Positions 22,259 through 31,818 of a stretch of 64,000 bases of DNA are shown here, one piece after another; position 1 is the stretch's first letter; each line of letters opens with the position of its first letter. The translations under genes and the position numbers were made by a program. A model generated the notes under the pieces. The model was not told the origin of the DNA. It did not search any database and was given only the letters and a program-made list of their open reading frames with translations. The DNA lies in NCBI GenBank assembly GCA_022870745.1, contig CP085323.1:1798001-1862000 (forward strand). Reading direction: 5' to 3'. Source of the DNA: Silvibacterium acidisoli. GTDB lineage: Bacteria > Acidobacteriota > Terriglobia > Terriglobales > Acidobacteriaceae.

Positions 22259-22648
22259 GAATGCGTCCTTGCTTCCTCAAGAATCCAGTTGAATCCGAAC
22301 AGGTTGGAGCGCTACCGCGCTGCGAAGCAGATTTTTACTCGGAGCTTTCACTCGCTCCGAATCAACGATTGAAATGAGGACAACACTATAGTGTCGAAAA
22401 CGGAATACGGGCAAGACTTTGGAGCGTCTTCGTTAAAAAAATTGTGCCCGGTTTTTAAACAGAGGAAGTGGACCAAATTAGTCCTATTCTGTGAGATAGC
22501 GCTCAGCAGCTGTGGCAAATAACAGGCGGCGATTGGTCTGAATGGCAGGCCAGTGACCTCGTAACAGCGAGTGCGAACTAGCCGTAGGATGCAGCTCCCC
22601 CTTCCAGATGTTTCGCAACGTTTCACAGAAAGTAATAGGCTGGTGCCG
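22259..22648. other. intergenic region between actA and alkA
   Basis: This 390-base gap separates two divergently transcribed genes. Apart from the act promoter candidate and the leader hairpin CGGAGC / GCTCCG (22340-22345 / 22354-22359), I see an AT-rich block around 22430-22490. I find no convincing gene. A 92-codon minus frame at 22348-22626 has no family resemblance or start signal. Confidence 0.5.
22385..22414 (-). promoter_or_regulatory. candidate promoter of the act-cox operon
   Basis: On the minus strand TTGCCC (22414-22409) is followed after 18 bases by TATAGT (22390-22385), a fair match to the sigma-70 consensus. The -10 box lies inside a perfect 12-bp palindrome ACACTATAGTGT (22383-22394), which could also be an operator. 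The resulting leader would be about 120 bases and contains a small hairpin at 22340-22359. Confidence 0.45.
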
Positions 22649-23338
22649 ATGAACGACGGAAAAAGAGTTCCGCGCTACGATGTGCAGCAGGCCTGCCGGG
22701 AATTGTCCGCGGCTGACCCTGTTCTGGGAAGACTAATCGAGCAGGCCGGCCCCTTCACGATGCGGCTTAAGAGTCAGCATTCTCCCTTTGAGACACTGCT
22801 CGAATCAATCATTTATCAGCAGTTGCATGGCAAGGCAGCGGCCGCGATTCTGCATCGGCTGCTTACATTCTTCGGAGAGATTCACCCCTCGCCTGAGACC
22901 CTGCTCGCCGCGCCGGAGGACCGGTTGCGCGGTTGCGGCCTCTCTCAAAGCAAGATGCTGGCGCTGCAGGATCTCGCCGCGAAAACGCTCGATGGGACGG
23001 TTCCTTCGCTGGCTAGCATCCGCCGCATGCCTGACGCCGAGATAGTCGACCGGCTGACCCAGGTGCGCGGTATCGGTCCCTGGACCGTCGAGATGCTGCT
23101 GATCTTTCGCCTGGGCAGGCCGGACGTCTTCCCCGTTACGGACTTCGGCGTGCGCAAGGGCTTTGCGCTCACCTTCAAGAAGCTGCCGAAGACGAAGCCA
23201 TTTACCGCAAGTATGCTACCGACTCCGGCACAAATGCTGCGTCGTGGCGAACGCTGGAGACCGTGGCGCTCGATTGCGAGCTGGTACATGTGGAGAGCCT
23301 GCGATCTTGCGGCGAAGCCCTCGCCACCGCCGGACTAG
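22649..23338 (+). CDS. alkA: DNA-3-methyladenine glycosylase II family protein
   Basis: The 229-residue protein is a compact AlkA/Mag1-type HhH-GPD glycosylase that removes alkylated bases. The segment SIIYQQLHGKAAAAI marks the family, the helix-hairpin-helix is VRGIGPWTVEM, and the catalytic Asp follows in DVFPVTDFGVRKG. The N-terminal beta domain of E. coli AlkA is absent, as in short bacterial homologues. I start at ATG 22649; upstream in-frame codons to 22571 encode a Ser/Arg-rich stretch unlike the family. The 3' end overlaps the convergent phosphoesterase gene by 4 bp. Confidence 0.9.
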   Translation: MNDGKRVPRYDVQQACRELSAADPVLGRLIEQAGPFTMRLKSQHSPFETLLESIIYQQLHGKAAAAILHRLLTFFGEIHPSPETLLAAPEDRLRGCGLSQSKMLALQDLAAKTLDGTVPSLASIRRMPDAEIVDRLTQVRGIGPWTVEMLLIFRLGRPDVFPVTDFGVRKGFALTFKKLPKTKPFTASMLPTPAQMLRRGERWRPWRSIASWYMWRACDLAAKPSPPPD

Positions 23339-24087
23339 CGGCCTTCGCGCAACCGGAAAGCGAGCCGTTCGGGCAGACCTGCATTCAGGATCTTTTCCTG
23401 CGCCGTCTCCAGGTCGTAGGGCACTCGCCAGTAAGTGATGACGTTAGCCGTGTCGTCGTAAACCGCGAAGGCTGCGCGCCAGTCGCCATCACGAGGCTGA
23501 CCGACGGAACCGGGATTGATGAGATATCGTCCATCGTCGCGCAGCGCCAGCCTGAACTGCGCCGAGCCGTTGCGCGAGTTGTATTGCGGCGCAAGCCTGA
23601 ACCACTCGTTACCGTTCGTAGCGAAGCCGCCCTGCAGATGCGTATGCCCGAAGAAGTTCACCCGCGCCTCCGTCCGCTGCAGCGGCCCCCAGGCATCGCG
23701 AACAGTCATGACGTATTCGTCTTCATCAAGCAGTGACCCGTGGGAGCAGGTTACATGCGGGTCGCTAGACATGATCGGACCGGAGGGAATCTCGCGCAGC
23801 CACTCGGTATGGCCTGCCGAGAGTACAGCCTGCGTCCAGCGCGCGGCACGGCCGGCGATGGGATTGAAATCTTCAAGCCCACTCAGGCCGCAACAGGCGC
23901 GATCGTGATTGCCACGCACAAAGAGACTGCCCAGTCCGCGAACGCCTTCGATCACTTCGTTCGGACTGGCCCCATAACCGACAATGTCGCCGAGATTCCA
24001 GACGGTGTCATGCTCGGGCGCCGCGTCGAGCACGGCGTGCAGGGCCTCGTAGTTGGCATGAATGTCAGACAGGATCAGGACACGCAT
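23335..24087 (-). CDS. calcineurin-like metallophosphoesterase
   Basis: The 250-residue protein begins directly with the metal-binding blocks of the family: SDIHAN, NLGDIVGYG, and VRGNHDRA, with later His residues in SHG and FGHTH. It resembles the YfcE/MJ0936 group of small phosphodiesterases that use two metal ions. The natural substrate cannot be told. The C-terminal part with NPGSVGQPRDGD is also typical. It converges on alkA, sharing 4 bp; no operon partner is evident. Confidence 0.92.
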   Translation of the reverse strand: MRVLILSDIHANYEALHAVLDAAPEHDTVWNLGDIVGYGASPNEVIEGVRGLGSLFVRGNHDRACCGLSGLEDFNPIAGRAARWTQAVLSAGHTEWLREIPSGPIMSSDPHVTCSHGSLLDEDEYVMTVRDAWGPLQRTEARVNFFGHTHLQGGFATNGNEWFRLAPQYNSRNGSAQFRLALRDDGRYLINPGSVGQPRDGDWRAAFAVYDDTANVITYWRVPYDLETAQEKILNAGLPERLAFRLREGR

Positions 24088-24145
24088 CAGGACAACCGGT
24101 TCTCCATCTTCACACTAACGCGCTGTGCCCGGAATGAAAAGAGCG

Positions 24146-25030
24146 CTAGACGGTTTCGGCAACTCGCGCCCAGTGTCCATCGGCCATCTCGCGCAATGGA
24201 ATGCGTGCGTCGTCGCCGCGAAAATCAAGAGTCGCAAGCGGGCTGTCGAGCGGAGTCTCCATCGTAGGAGCCGCCCCCAGCAAGGCCCGAGTGTAAGCGT
24301 GCATCGGCGTGCGAAAGATAGCGGCGCGCGAAGCCTCTTCCAGCAAAAGGCCTCGGCGCATCACGGCCACGCGGTCAGACACCTGCGAGACCACGGCTAG
24401 ATCGTGAGAGATAAAAAGCATGGTGAGGCCAAAGCGCTCTTTCAGATCGGCCAGCAGCTCGAGTATCTGCCGTTGCACGGTGACGTCGAGTGCGGTAGTC
24501 GGTTCATCGGCAATGAGCAGGCGCGGGCGATTGACGATGGCCATGGCGATGAGTATTCTCTGCCGCTGCCCACCGGAAAACTGGTGTGGATAATCGTTGT
24601 AACGCCGCGCCGGCTCGGGCAACGCGACCGCGTGCATGGCTTCAATTACCGCGTCGCGAACGGCTTTGCGCGACTGCTCCGGATGGTGCACGCGCACCGC
24701 TTCCGCAATCTGCTCGCCGATGGGCATGACGGGGTTGAGCGCGGTCATCGGCTCCTGGAAGACCATGGCGATCTCTTTACCGCGCAGCCTGCGCATGGCT
24801 TCCGAATCGAGCGACAGCAGATCCTGCCCGGCATAGCGGATGGCGCCGGTCATCTGGGCGCGGTGATCGAGCAGCCGCGTAATAGCCAACGCTGTTACAG
24901 ATTTTCCTGAACCCGATTCGCCGACCAGACCGAGGGTTGTGCGCTCTTCGATCGCAAGTGACAGATCATGCACGACTTCCGTCGCGCTGAAGCGCATGGT
25001 CAGACGATTGATCTCAAGCAAGGCAGCCAC
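24146..25030 (-). CDS. oligopeptide/dipeptide-type ABC transporter ATP-binding protein
   Basis: About 294 residues from a GTG at 25030; frames extending to 25186 run antisense into the next gene and do not look like protein of this family. Walker A is GESGSGKS, the signature is FSGGQRQR, Walker B is LLIADEPT, followed by the H-loop (FISHDLAVV). The C-terminal segment around PMHAYTRALLGA is the oligopeptide-transporter extension seen in DppD/OppD. These ATPases normally work with a second ATPase, two permeases and a binding protein, none of which is in the window. It is an orphan here. Confidence 0.88.
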   Translation of the reverse strand: MAALLEINRLTMRFSATEVVHDLSLAIEERTTLGLVGESGSGKSVTALAITRLLDHRAQMTGAIRYAGQDLLSLDSEAMRRLRGKEIAMVFQEPMTALNPVMPIGEQIAEAVRVHHPEQSRKAVRDAVIEAMHAVALPEPARRYNDYPHQFSGGQRQRILIAMAIVNRPRLLIADEPTTALDVTVQRQILELLADLKERFGLTMLFISHDLAVVSQVSDRVAVMRRGLLLEEASRAAIFRTPMHAYTRALLGAAPTMETPLDSPLATLDFRGDDARIPLREMADGHWARVAETV

Positions 25031-25152
25031 AGGCCCATCGTATCGTGAAATGCCCCTTGGCGAACGTGAGTGGAAAGTGGGATGATACTGCGCACACCGG
25101 TTTGTACGGACCTCGCTGTCCGGTTTCGCATGGCTTTCGCAAGGAGGCGGAT

Positions 25153-25986
25153 ATGCGAACAAATACTTTTTCTCCGGCGGCAACACTCTTCTCCCGATTC
25201 CTGGCCCTGATCACAGTGTGTGCCTGCACTCTCCCACTCTGGGCAGCAACACCCGACCTCGAAACCTCTCCCGGCAATCCCCTTCGCGGCCTCGTGAATG
25301 TACCGCAGGTAGCGCCTTCGCAGGAAGGCGCTCTCGAGTCTCTTCCTCCGGAAACGAGAGGAGACCTGCTGATGACGCGCCAGCAGTATGCAGCGGCGAT
25401 TCGCGCCTATCAGCAATGTCCACGCGAGTCCGCGGTCAGGTGGAACAAGATCGGGATCGCGTACCAGCACATGTACGCTCTCGACTTTGCCAAGCTGCAG
25501 TATGAGAAGGCACTCTCGATCAATCCCAACTACTCCGAAGCGCTGAACAACCTGGGCACCGTCTACTACGGCATGAAGAATTTTCGTAAAGCAGAAAACT
25601 TCTACCGGAAGGCTTTGCACCTCATGCCGGATAGCGCCTCCTACTACAGCAACCTTGGCACCGCGTACTTTGCGGATCACAAGATGAAGCAGGGCATCGA
25701 TGCGTATCGCCACGCCTTCGAGATCGACCCCGGCATCTTCATACGGGAATCGATCGCGCGGATCCAGAGTGCCGCCGCATCGGCTGAAGAACAGATGGCC
25801 CTGAATTACGCGCTGGCCAAGCTGTATGCACAGGCCGGCAATTTCGACGCGGCTCTACGTTATCTGCGGATGGCGTTGATGGAAGGCTTCGACGACCGAA
25901 AGAAGCTCATGGACGACAAGGAGTTCGCGTCGCTGCGGGGCACTTCCGAGTTTCGCCTGCTGATGGCAGAGGAGCATCTGAATTAG
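25153..25986 (+). CDS. secreted TPR-repeat protein
   Basis: The ATG at 25153 follows a strong AAGGAGG five bases upstream, which decides the start. The 277-residue protein has a signal peptide ending near LWAATP and about four tetratricopeptide repeats (best at residues 95-200, for example YSEALNNLGTVYYGMKNF). The C-terminal region ends with a conserved-looking MEGFDDRKKLMDDKEFASLR segment. TPRs mediate protein-protein contacts; no catalytic domain is seen. It is divergent from the ABC gene, with 122 bp between starts. Confidence 0.85.
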   Translation: MRTNTFSPAATLFSRFLALITVCACTLPLWAATPDLETSPGNPLRGLVNVPQVAPSQEGALESLPPETRGDLLMTRQQYAAAIRAYQQCPRESAVRWNKIGIAYQHMYALDFAKLQYEKALSINPNYSEALNNLGTVYYGMKNFRKAENFYRKALHLMPDSASYYSNLGTAYFADHKMKQGIDAYRHAFEIDPGIFIRESIARIQSAAASAEEQMALNYALAKLYAQAGNFDAALRYLRMALMEGFDDRKKLMDDKEFASLRGTSEFRLLMAEEHLN

Positions 25987-26013
25987 CTCGCGACCGCGGC
26001 TGCGTGACCCGCT

Positions 26014-27963
26014 TCAGTTTGAGGACGTGAGCTTTCGGCCCTGTATCTCGATGTAGACGTTCACCAGCGAGAGCGCCGCGGGGGTAACGCCGGGGATGCG
26101 GCTGGCCTGTCCTATGGTCGATGGCCGCACGCGCTTGAGCTTCTCCTGCATCTCGCGCGAGAGACCGCTCACTGCCGTGTAATCGAACCAATCGGGAATC
26201 GACCGCGACTCCGCTTTCTTCAGCTTCTCAATCGACTTCTTCTGCTGGTCGAGATAGCCGGAGTACTTGATCTCGGTCTCAACAGACTTCAACTCGTTAC
26301 GCACTGACGAGGCAAGACCTCCCTGTTGATCCACGAGCCAGCTGGCAAAGAGCGAGGAATCTGCCTGCGCCGCGAGATCTTCGCGAAGGAGCGGCCAGAG
26401 CGTTTCAATCGTCAGCTCCGGGCGCTTCAGCAGTTGGGCATAGGTCTGGCTCGACGCGACCGTAAGCTCCGGCAGTATCGATGCGATGCGCTCGACGCTG
26501 ACACGCAGCGTAGACAACAGCTTTTCCAGCGCAACCGCGCGCGTCTGCTTGGCCTCATAGTCGCTCCATGCCTTGTCATCGATCAACCCGAGGCGGCGCC
26601 CATGCGGCGTGAGCCTGCGGTCGGCATTGTCGATGCGCAGGTGCAGACGGAATTCAGCGCGCGAGGTAAACATGCGATAGGGCTCGTTGGTGCCCTTGCT
26701 GATAAGGTCGTCGATCAGGATACCGGTGTAAGCCTCGGTGCGGTCGAGAGTGAACGGCTCATTGCCCTTCACTGCCAGCGCAGCATTGATACCGGCCATC
26801 AGGCCCTGGCAGGCTGCTTCTTCGTAACCTGACGTTCCGTTGATCTGGCCGGCAAGGTACAGTCCCTTGAATTTCTTTACGCGCAGCGAACGATCCAGTT
26901 CAGTCGGGTCGATGGCGTCGTACTCGATGGCGTAACCCGGGCGGAGCATCTCGGCATTTTCGAGACCGGGGATGGAGCGAACAATCTCCGCTTGCACTTC
27001 CATCGGCAGCGCCGTGGACATGCCATTGACATAGACCTCGTGCGTGTTCAGCCCTTCCGGCTCCAGGAAGAACTGGTGCTGCGTCTTGTCCGGGAACTTG
27101 ACGACCTTGTCTTCGATCGACGGGCAGTAGCGCGGCCCGATGCCTTCGATCTGACCCGAGTACATGGGCGAGCGGCCGACATTTTCGCGGATGACGCGTA
27201 GCGTCTCCGGCGTGGTGTAGGCGATGTGGCAACTGATCTGCCGCTGCGGAATCGTCTGGGTGCGAAAGCTGAAGGGCGTAGGATCTGCGTCGCCAGGCTG
27301 CTCCTCAAAGCGTGCCCAGTCGATGGTGCGGCCATCAAGACGCGGCGGTGTGCCGGTCTTCAGGCGGCATCCGCGCAAACCGAGCTGTTTGAGAGCCTCG
27401 CCCAGCAGGATCGCGGGCGGCTCGCCGCTGCGTCCAGCCGGATAACGCTCTTCCCCGCAATGAATGAGGCCGTTGAGGAACGTTCCGGTGGTGATGACGG
27501 TTGCACCCGCAAGAATGGTGCGGCCATCGCGTAGCTTGATGCCGCTGATACGGGCCTCGTCATCGTCGCCGTTCAAAATGACGTTAATGACCTCAGCCTG
27601 CTTGATGAACAGGTTCTGCTGCGACTCCAGCACCTCACGCATCTTCACGCGATACTGTGCTTTGTCGCACTGCGCGCGCGGCGACCAGACGGCCGGGCCG
27701 CGCGAGGTATTGAGCAGACGGAACTGGATGCCGACGGCATCCGCGACTTCGCCCATGATGCCGCCCAGCGCATCGACTTCGCGAACGAGATGCCCCTTGG
27801 CAATGCCGCCGATGGCGGGGTTGCAGGACATCTGCGCAATCAGATCGAGGTTGAGCGTGAAGAGGGCAGTGCGCAGGCCCATGCGTGCCGAAGCCATGGC
27901 GGCTTCGCATCCGGCATGCCCGGCACCCACCACAACCACATCGTATTGTTCCGTGAAAGCCAC
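26014..27963 (-). CDS. mnmG: tRNA uridine-5-carboxymethylaminomethyl(34) synthesis enzyme MnmG
   Basis: The 649-residue FAD protein (GidA) modifies the wobble uridine of certain tRNAs together with MnmE, using methylene-tetrahydrofolate. It begins with the Rossmann motif [10 protein letters not shown]. The family markers [20 protein letters not shown] and, further on, [17 protein letters not shown] are present, as is the C-terminal helical domain that contacts tRNA and MnmE. The start must be GTG at 27963, because the nucleotide-binding motif already lies at residues 12-19. MnmE is not in the window. Confidence 0.97.
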   Translation of the reverse strand: MAFTEQYDVVVVGAGHAGCEAAMASARMGLRTALFTLNLDLIAQMSCNPAIGGIAKGHLVREVDALGGIMGEVADAVGIQFRLLNTSRGPAVWSPRAQCDKAQYRVKMREVLESQQNLFIKQAEVINVILNGDDDEARISGIKLRDGRTILAGATVITTGTFLNGLIHCGEERYPAGRSGEPPAILLGEALKQLGLRGCRLKTGTPPRLDGRTIDWARFEEQPGDADPTPFSFRTQTIPQRQISCHIAYTTPETLRVIRENVGRSPMYSGQIEGIGPRYCPSIEDKVVKFPDKTQHQFFLEPEGLNTHEVYVNGMSTALPMEVQAEIVRSIPGLENAEMLRPGYAIEYDAIDPTELDRSLRVKKFKGLYLAGQINGTSGYEEAACQGLMAGINAALAVKGNEPFTLDRTEAYTGILIDDLISKGTNEPYRMFTSRAEFRLHLRIDNADRRLTPHGRRLGLIDDKAWSDYEAKQTRAVALEKLLSTLRVSVERIASILPELTVASSQTYAQLLKRPELTIETLWPLLREDLAAQADSSLFASWLVDQQGGLASSVRNELKSVETEIKYSGYLDQQKKSIEKLKKAESRSIPDWFDYTAVSGLSREMQEKLKRVRPSTIGQASRIPGVTPAALSLVNVYIEIQGRKLTSSN

Positions 27964-28003
27964 GTTTTTATTCTACCGAGGAAGGAAGCAGCAGAACAGG
28001 TAG

Positions 28004-28127
28004 CACGGGGCTTCAGCCCCGTGGATCAGGCAGCCACGAAAGAAGGCGGCTTCAGCCGCTGAGGCTGTTTACCGTGGGGCTGAAGCCCCATATCTGGTGG
28101 TTTCTGGATGAGATGGCTAAAGCCATC
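28004..28127. repeat. cluster of four short GGCT-N2-AGCC palindromes
   Basis: Four hairpins with the same core occur at 28004-28023 (9-bp stem), 28046-28059, 28075-28090 and 28110-28129. Their central sequences are GGCTTCAGCC, GGCTTCAGCC, GGCTGAAGCC and GGCTAAAGCC. They lie upstream of mnmG. Similar elements are scattered between genes in acidobacterial genomes; function is unknown. Confidence 0.75.
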
Positions 28128-28157
28128 TCCTACCTGTCAGAAACCATCGGCCCTCTT

Positions 28158-28245
28158 GTCATCCCGAACGAAGTGAGGGACCTGCATTTCCGCCCGTACA
28201 GGCACGGAAATGCAGGTCCCTCGTCGCTTTGCTCCTCGAGATGAC
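28158..28245. repeat. palindromic repeat with an 18-bp perfect stem
   Basis: The left arm begins GTCATCCCGAACGAAGTGAG and the right arm ends in its inverted form at 28245. The core is a perfect 18-bp inverted repeat (28175-28192 with 28205-28222, 12-base loop). It lies 28 bases beyond the stop of the first TonB-dependent receptor and may end its transcription. It is the fullest copy of the dispersed family seen in this window. Confidence 0.75.
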
Positions 28246-28272
28246 AATCCCGAGGAGATTCGGAGAGTGCGC

Positions 28273-31200
28273 TTAGAACTGCAGGCGCACGCCGAGCTGC
28301 AACTGACGCGGGCTGAGCGCGAAGTTGCTGTTGTTGGTAGCCGTCGTCTGCCCGAAGGGCGTGGAGTACGGCGTAAGGGTGGCACCAGCGGTGGTGTTCG
28401 TCACGAAGTAAGCCGAGCTGTTCACAGACGAGACGTTCTGGTGGTTGGCGATATTGAAGGCCTCGCCCAGGAACTCGAACGAGTAGCGTTCGCGCCAAAC
28501 GAAGCGCTTGGAGGCGCGCAGGTCGGCGTTGTAGATCTCCGGCTGCTGAACAGCATTGCGGCCGAACACCGGTACGCGGTTCGGGGTGCCGCCCGATCCG
28601 TTAAACGAGCTGGTTGTGATGATGCTCTGCGCCTTCGCACCCGGTGCCGGCGTCAGCGTCGAGGAAGCACCGCTGATGCCAACTGAGTAGGGCAGGCCCG
28701 TCTGGAAGTAGAAGGACGGAGACAGCTGGAAGTCATTCACGATGTAGCCGAGCCATCCATGCTCATGCCACGGCCCGTTGAGGACTCCCGACACTACGAA
28801 GCGGTTCGGTACGTTCTGGTTCGAGTTGCCGTATTCTGCGTGGAAGTTCGCAGGATCGAGCACGTCGTTGGCGCTTGCACCCGTGAGGTTGTTTTCTCCG
28901 TAGTCGAGCGCGTGCGACCAGGTGTAGTTGGCGGTGATATCGACGTAGTGCGAGAGGCGGTGCTTGAACTGCGCGACGAAGGCCTCGTAGTTCGAGTTCA
29001 CACCGCTGAAGATATCGGTGATCGAGCTGAAGTTGGGGTTGGGACGGCCATTCGCGTTTGCCGTCTTGAAGAAGATATCCGTGTTGAAGGTGTAGCCGTT
29101 AGGCAGCGGTCCGGGCTTTCCGCCAGTCACTACTGTGAACGGTACGGAGGTCGGAGTCGGCAGGTTTGTGTCCACAGTGTCGGGCAGACGGCGTCCCCAT
29201 GATCCCAGCCACGAGATGCTGAAAACATCGTTCTGCGAAATCTGCTGCTCCACCGTCAGGTCGGCCTGGTGAATCTGCGGAATCTTGAAGTTGGGGTCAA
29301 GATAATCGGCGGTAACATTGCCACCGGCAGCGCCAAGGCAGGCTGCCTGGTTCTGCGGAGCGACGACCTGCGGGAATACCGGAGTGCATGCGCCGCCGGG
29401 CAGAAGCGTCGGGTTGCTCTGGCTGCCGGCTGCGCCGGTTCCGACGAGAGCCTGGTAGAGGGTGGAGTTGATGGCACGTGCGTAGAACATTCCATAACCA
29501 CCGCGAACGATGGTGCGGCCATTGCCCGAAGCGTCATAGGCGAAACCGACACGCGGTGCGACATTGGCGGCACTGCTGTTGAGCTTCGAGGTCTGCGGCA
29601 GCAGGGCGTTCGGCAGCTGCGCACTGGGGAAGGACTCATAGTCCCAGCGAATGCCGAGCGTCACGCTGAGGCGGCGGCTGACCTTCCACTGGTCCTGCAC
29701 GAAGGCCGCGTAGTCGTTGGTGGTCATCTGGAGGCCCGGCAGACCGGCACCCTGGGTGTAATTCAGGAAGTGCTGGGCCGTCTTGCCCGCAACCGGGTTC
29801 TGCGAGAGGTAGAGGTCAGAGATGTAGTTGCCGAGCAGCGTGTTTCCCGAGTAGCTGTAACCGCCGTACTGGTTGTACAGGTTCGAGAGCAGGTCGTAGG
29901 TGTGGATGTAGTCCTCACCGAACTTGAAGTCGTGGTTGCCACGAATCCACTCAACGCTGTCAGCAATCTGCCAGCGACGCTCGTCAGGATACGACGCGCG
30001 CTCGAGGAACTGCGGCGTACCGAACTGGAAGAAGCCGCTCAGGTAGACGTTCGTAGGCAGGCCGAGCGGATTGACGTAGCCGCTCGGGGTGTTGACCAGG
30101 TTGGTCTGCTCGTAGGCTGTAGGAGCCTGGTTCGACTCGAACTCGAAGTCCCGGCCGTACATGTAGCGGATCTGGTTGCTCACGCTGGAAGTGATAAAAG
30201 TGTCGAGCTTGCCGACGATCCAGTTGTCGCGCACGTAGTCGTTGCCGAAGCTGGATTTTCCGTAGGCCACCGCCGGGGAAGTCTGAATGCCGGCAGGCGA
30301 GGTCCAGCGCATACGGTTGGCTTCGATCGAAGCATGGTTATGGGAATTGACCTGCCAGTCGATCTTCGGGAACCAGAGCGTCTGGTCGCCTACGCGGGGC
30401 GTGGTGCCGAGCATAGAGCTCAGGCCCTGGATGCCGTTGTTGTAGATACCGTAAGCAGCCGCGTAGCTCATGCCGGTGTTGCTTGCGATCTGGCAGACGT
30501 TCGCGTCCTGGTAGCTGGGAGCTGCGGTTCCGGTGGTAGTGCCGCAGGTCTTGCCGCCAGGCAACGCTGCATCGGCAGCGCCATAGAAGTTGGCGTTGGC
30601 GCTGGCGCCGAGCGGAGTCGCGGTGCCCGGAAAGTCATGATAGAAACGATCTCCGGCGAGGAAGAAGAAGAGACGGTCCTTCAGGAAGGGACCACCAACG
30701 CTGAAGCCATACTGGCGGCGCAGGTCGGTCGGCTGGAAAGGAACCACGGTGAACTTGCCGGGCGCGGTTTCGACGGCATGCGTCACCGAGGAGTTGATCG
30801 CGTTCCAGTCGCCATCGCGGTCGAAGAGGTATCCAGTGCCGTGGAAAGAGTTGGTGCCGCTCTTGGTAACCGAGTTCACGATGCCGCCGGCGGAGCGTCC
30901 ATATTCCACCGAGTAGTTCGAGGTGTTCACCTGGAACTCCTGAACGGCTTCTTTGATGGTCGAGTAGCCCGCGCGGGTACGGCCGCGCTCTTCAGAGAAG
31001 AACGCCTGGTTGTCGTCGGTTCCATCGATGGTGATGTTGTTGAGCAGGGTGCTTTGACCGCGGAAGCTCAGCAGGCCATAGCCGTTTGAATCGTTCACAA
31101 CGCCAGGAGTAAGAAGCGCGAAGGCCGACCAGCGATAGTTGTTCACCGGCAGGTTGTGCAGCGTGTCCTGTTCGATGACGCCGGCAACGGCTGGCGAGTC

Positions 31201-31596
31201 GGTATTCACGAGCGGCGCAGCACCGGTCACTTCGACCGTCTGCGATTCGGAACCCGCATTGAGCTTGACCTCAACAGAGGTGAGCAAGCCAACCTGCACG
31301 GTGAGGTCAGCAGCACGGAAGGTCTCGAAACCCGGCGCTGTAACCGTTACCGTGTAACCTCCCGGCTGGAGGTGGATCGCGCGGAAGTATCCCGATCCAT
31401 CAGTGGAGAGCTTCTGCTCGGCATTGGTCGCGTTCTCGTGAACGACAACCGTTGCGTTGGGAACGACGGCTCCCGAAGCGTCAGTCGCGGTTCCACCGAC
31501 AGCGCCATCCACGGCGGTCTGCGCGAACACGGTCACACATGAAAACAGGCAGAATACGAGTGCCAGCCAGAAGGCAGCACGAGGGCGTTGCGACAT
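28273..31596 (-). CDS. Oar-like TonB-dependent receptor with carboxypeptidase-regulatory domain (1)
   Basis: The 1107-residue outer-membrane protein has a signal peptide, then an Ig-like carboxypeptidase-regulatory domain (about residues 30-115, with GGTATDASGAVVPNATVVV). A plug-like region follows containing FRGQSTLLNNITIDGTDDN and the segment EFQVNTSNYSVEYGRSAGG. A long beta-barrel region ends in an aromatic C-terminal residue (LQF), as in outer-membrane porins. AGGAGA lies upstream of the ATG. This family is greatly expanded in Acidobacteriota and is thought to import sugars or other large substrates with TonB energy. The substrate is unknown. It is the first of two neighbouring paralogues. 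Confidence 0.9.
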   Translation of the reverse strand: MSQRPRAAFWLALVFCLFSCVTVFAQTAVDGAVGGTATDASGAVVPNATVVVHENATNAEQKLSTDGSGYFRAIHLQPGGYTVTVTAPGFETFRAADLTVQVGLLTSVEVKLNAGSESQTVEVTGAAPLVNTDSPAVAGVIEQDTLHNLPVNNYRWSAFALLTPGVVNDSNGYGLLSFRGQSTLLNNITIDGTDDNQAFFSEERGRTRAGYSTIKEAVQEFQVNTSNYSVEYGRSAGGIVNSVTKSGTNSFHGTGYLFDRDGDWNAINSSVTHAVETAPGKFTVVPFQPTDLRRQYGFSVGGPFLKDRLFFFLAGDRFYHDFPGTATPLGASANANFYGAADAALPGGKTCGTTTGTAAPSYQDANVCQIASNTGMSYAAAYGIYNNGIQGLSSMLGTTPRVGDQTLWFPKIDWQVNSHNHASIEANRMRWTSPAGIQTSPAVAYGKSSFGNDYVRDNWIVGKLDTFITSSVSNQIRYMYGRDFEFESNQAPTAYEQTNLVNTPSGYVNPLGLPTNVYLSGFFQFGTPQFLERASYPDERRWQIADSVEWIRGNHDFKFGEDYIHTYDLLSNLYNQYGGYSYSGNTLLGNYISDLYLSQNPVAGKTAQHFLNYTQGAGLPGLQMTTNDYAAFVQDQWKVSRRLSVTLGIRWDYESFPSAQLPNALLPQTSKLNSSAANVAPRVGFAYDASGNGRTIVRGGYGMFYARAINSTLYQALVGTGAAGSQSNPTLLPGGACTPVFPQVVAPQNQAACLGAAGGNVTADYLDPNFKIPQIHQADLTVEQQISQNDVFSISWLGSWGRRLPDTVDTNLPTPTSVPFTVVTGGKPGPLPNGYTFNTDIFFKTANANGRPNPNFSSITDIFSGVNSNYEAFVAQFKHRLSHYVDITANYTWSHALDYGENNLTGASANDVLDPANFHAEYGNSNQNVPNRFVVSGVLNGPWHEHGWLGYIVNDFQLSPSFYFQTGLPYSVGISGASSTLTPAPGAKAQSIITTSSFNGSGGTPNRVPVFGRNAVQQPEIYNADLRASKRFVWRERYSFEFLGEAFNIANHQNVSSVNSSAYFVTNTTAGATLTPYSTPFGQTTATNNSNFALSPRQLQLGVRLQF

Positions 31597-31818
31597 TGGT
31601 TTCTCCTAAAGAGGGCTGCACAGCTTGAGCAAAATCAGCAGTCTTGCATACGCAGCGAGTGAATCATTTCCGGGTATCTTTCACCGGCATATTTATAGTT
31701 TGTTAAATGCCCTGGGGGCAGGAAACACGAGCGGGCGATACAGCCGCCCACGCTGAACATGTTTCCACTATAGTTTTACATTCGCGTGAATTTATTGAAA
31801 TAGGAGATGTAAATAACG
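31597..31818. promoter_or_regulatory. upstream region of receptor 1
   Basis: This 222-base AT-rich gap lies between the two receptor genes, both read on the minus strand. It contains TATAGT on the minus strand (within CACTATAGT at 31768-31776), the same nine bases as in the act promoter, but no good -35 box at the right distance. It probably holds a separate promoter, so the receptors need not be one operon. Confidence 0.35.

Larger units (their letters stand above)
27964..28272. other. repeat-filled gap between mnmG and the receptor gene
   Basis: These 309 bases are made almost entirely of the GGCT-N2-AGCC cluster and the long palindromic repeat. The mnmG promoter must also be here or between the hairpins; I cannot pick one with confidence. 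No coding sequence is evident. Confidence 0.6.

Noticed and set aside
22348-22626. 92-codon minus-strand frame upstream of actA
   Set aside because: Composition, lack of ribosome site and position over the act promoter argue against a gene.
29269-31089. Long plus-strand open frame of about 606 codons inside the first receptor gene
   Set aside because: It is the antisense shadow of a GC-rich gene; the minus-strand protein has full domain and signal features, while this one is Val/Arg/Glu-rich with no domain.
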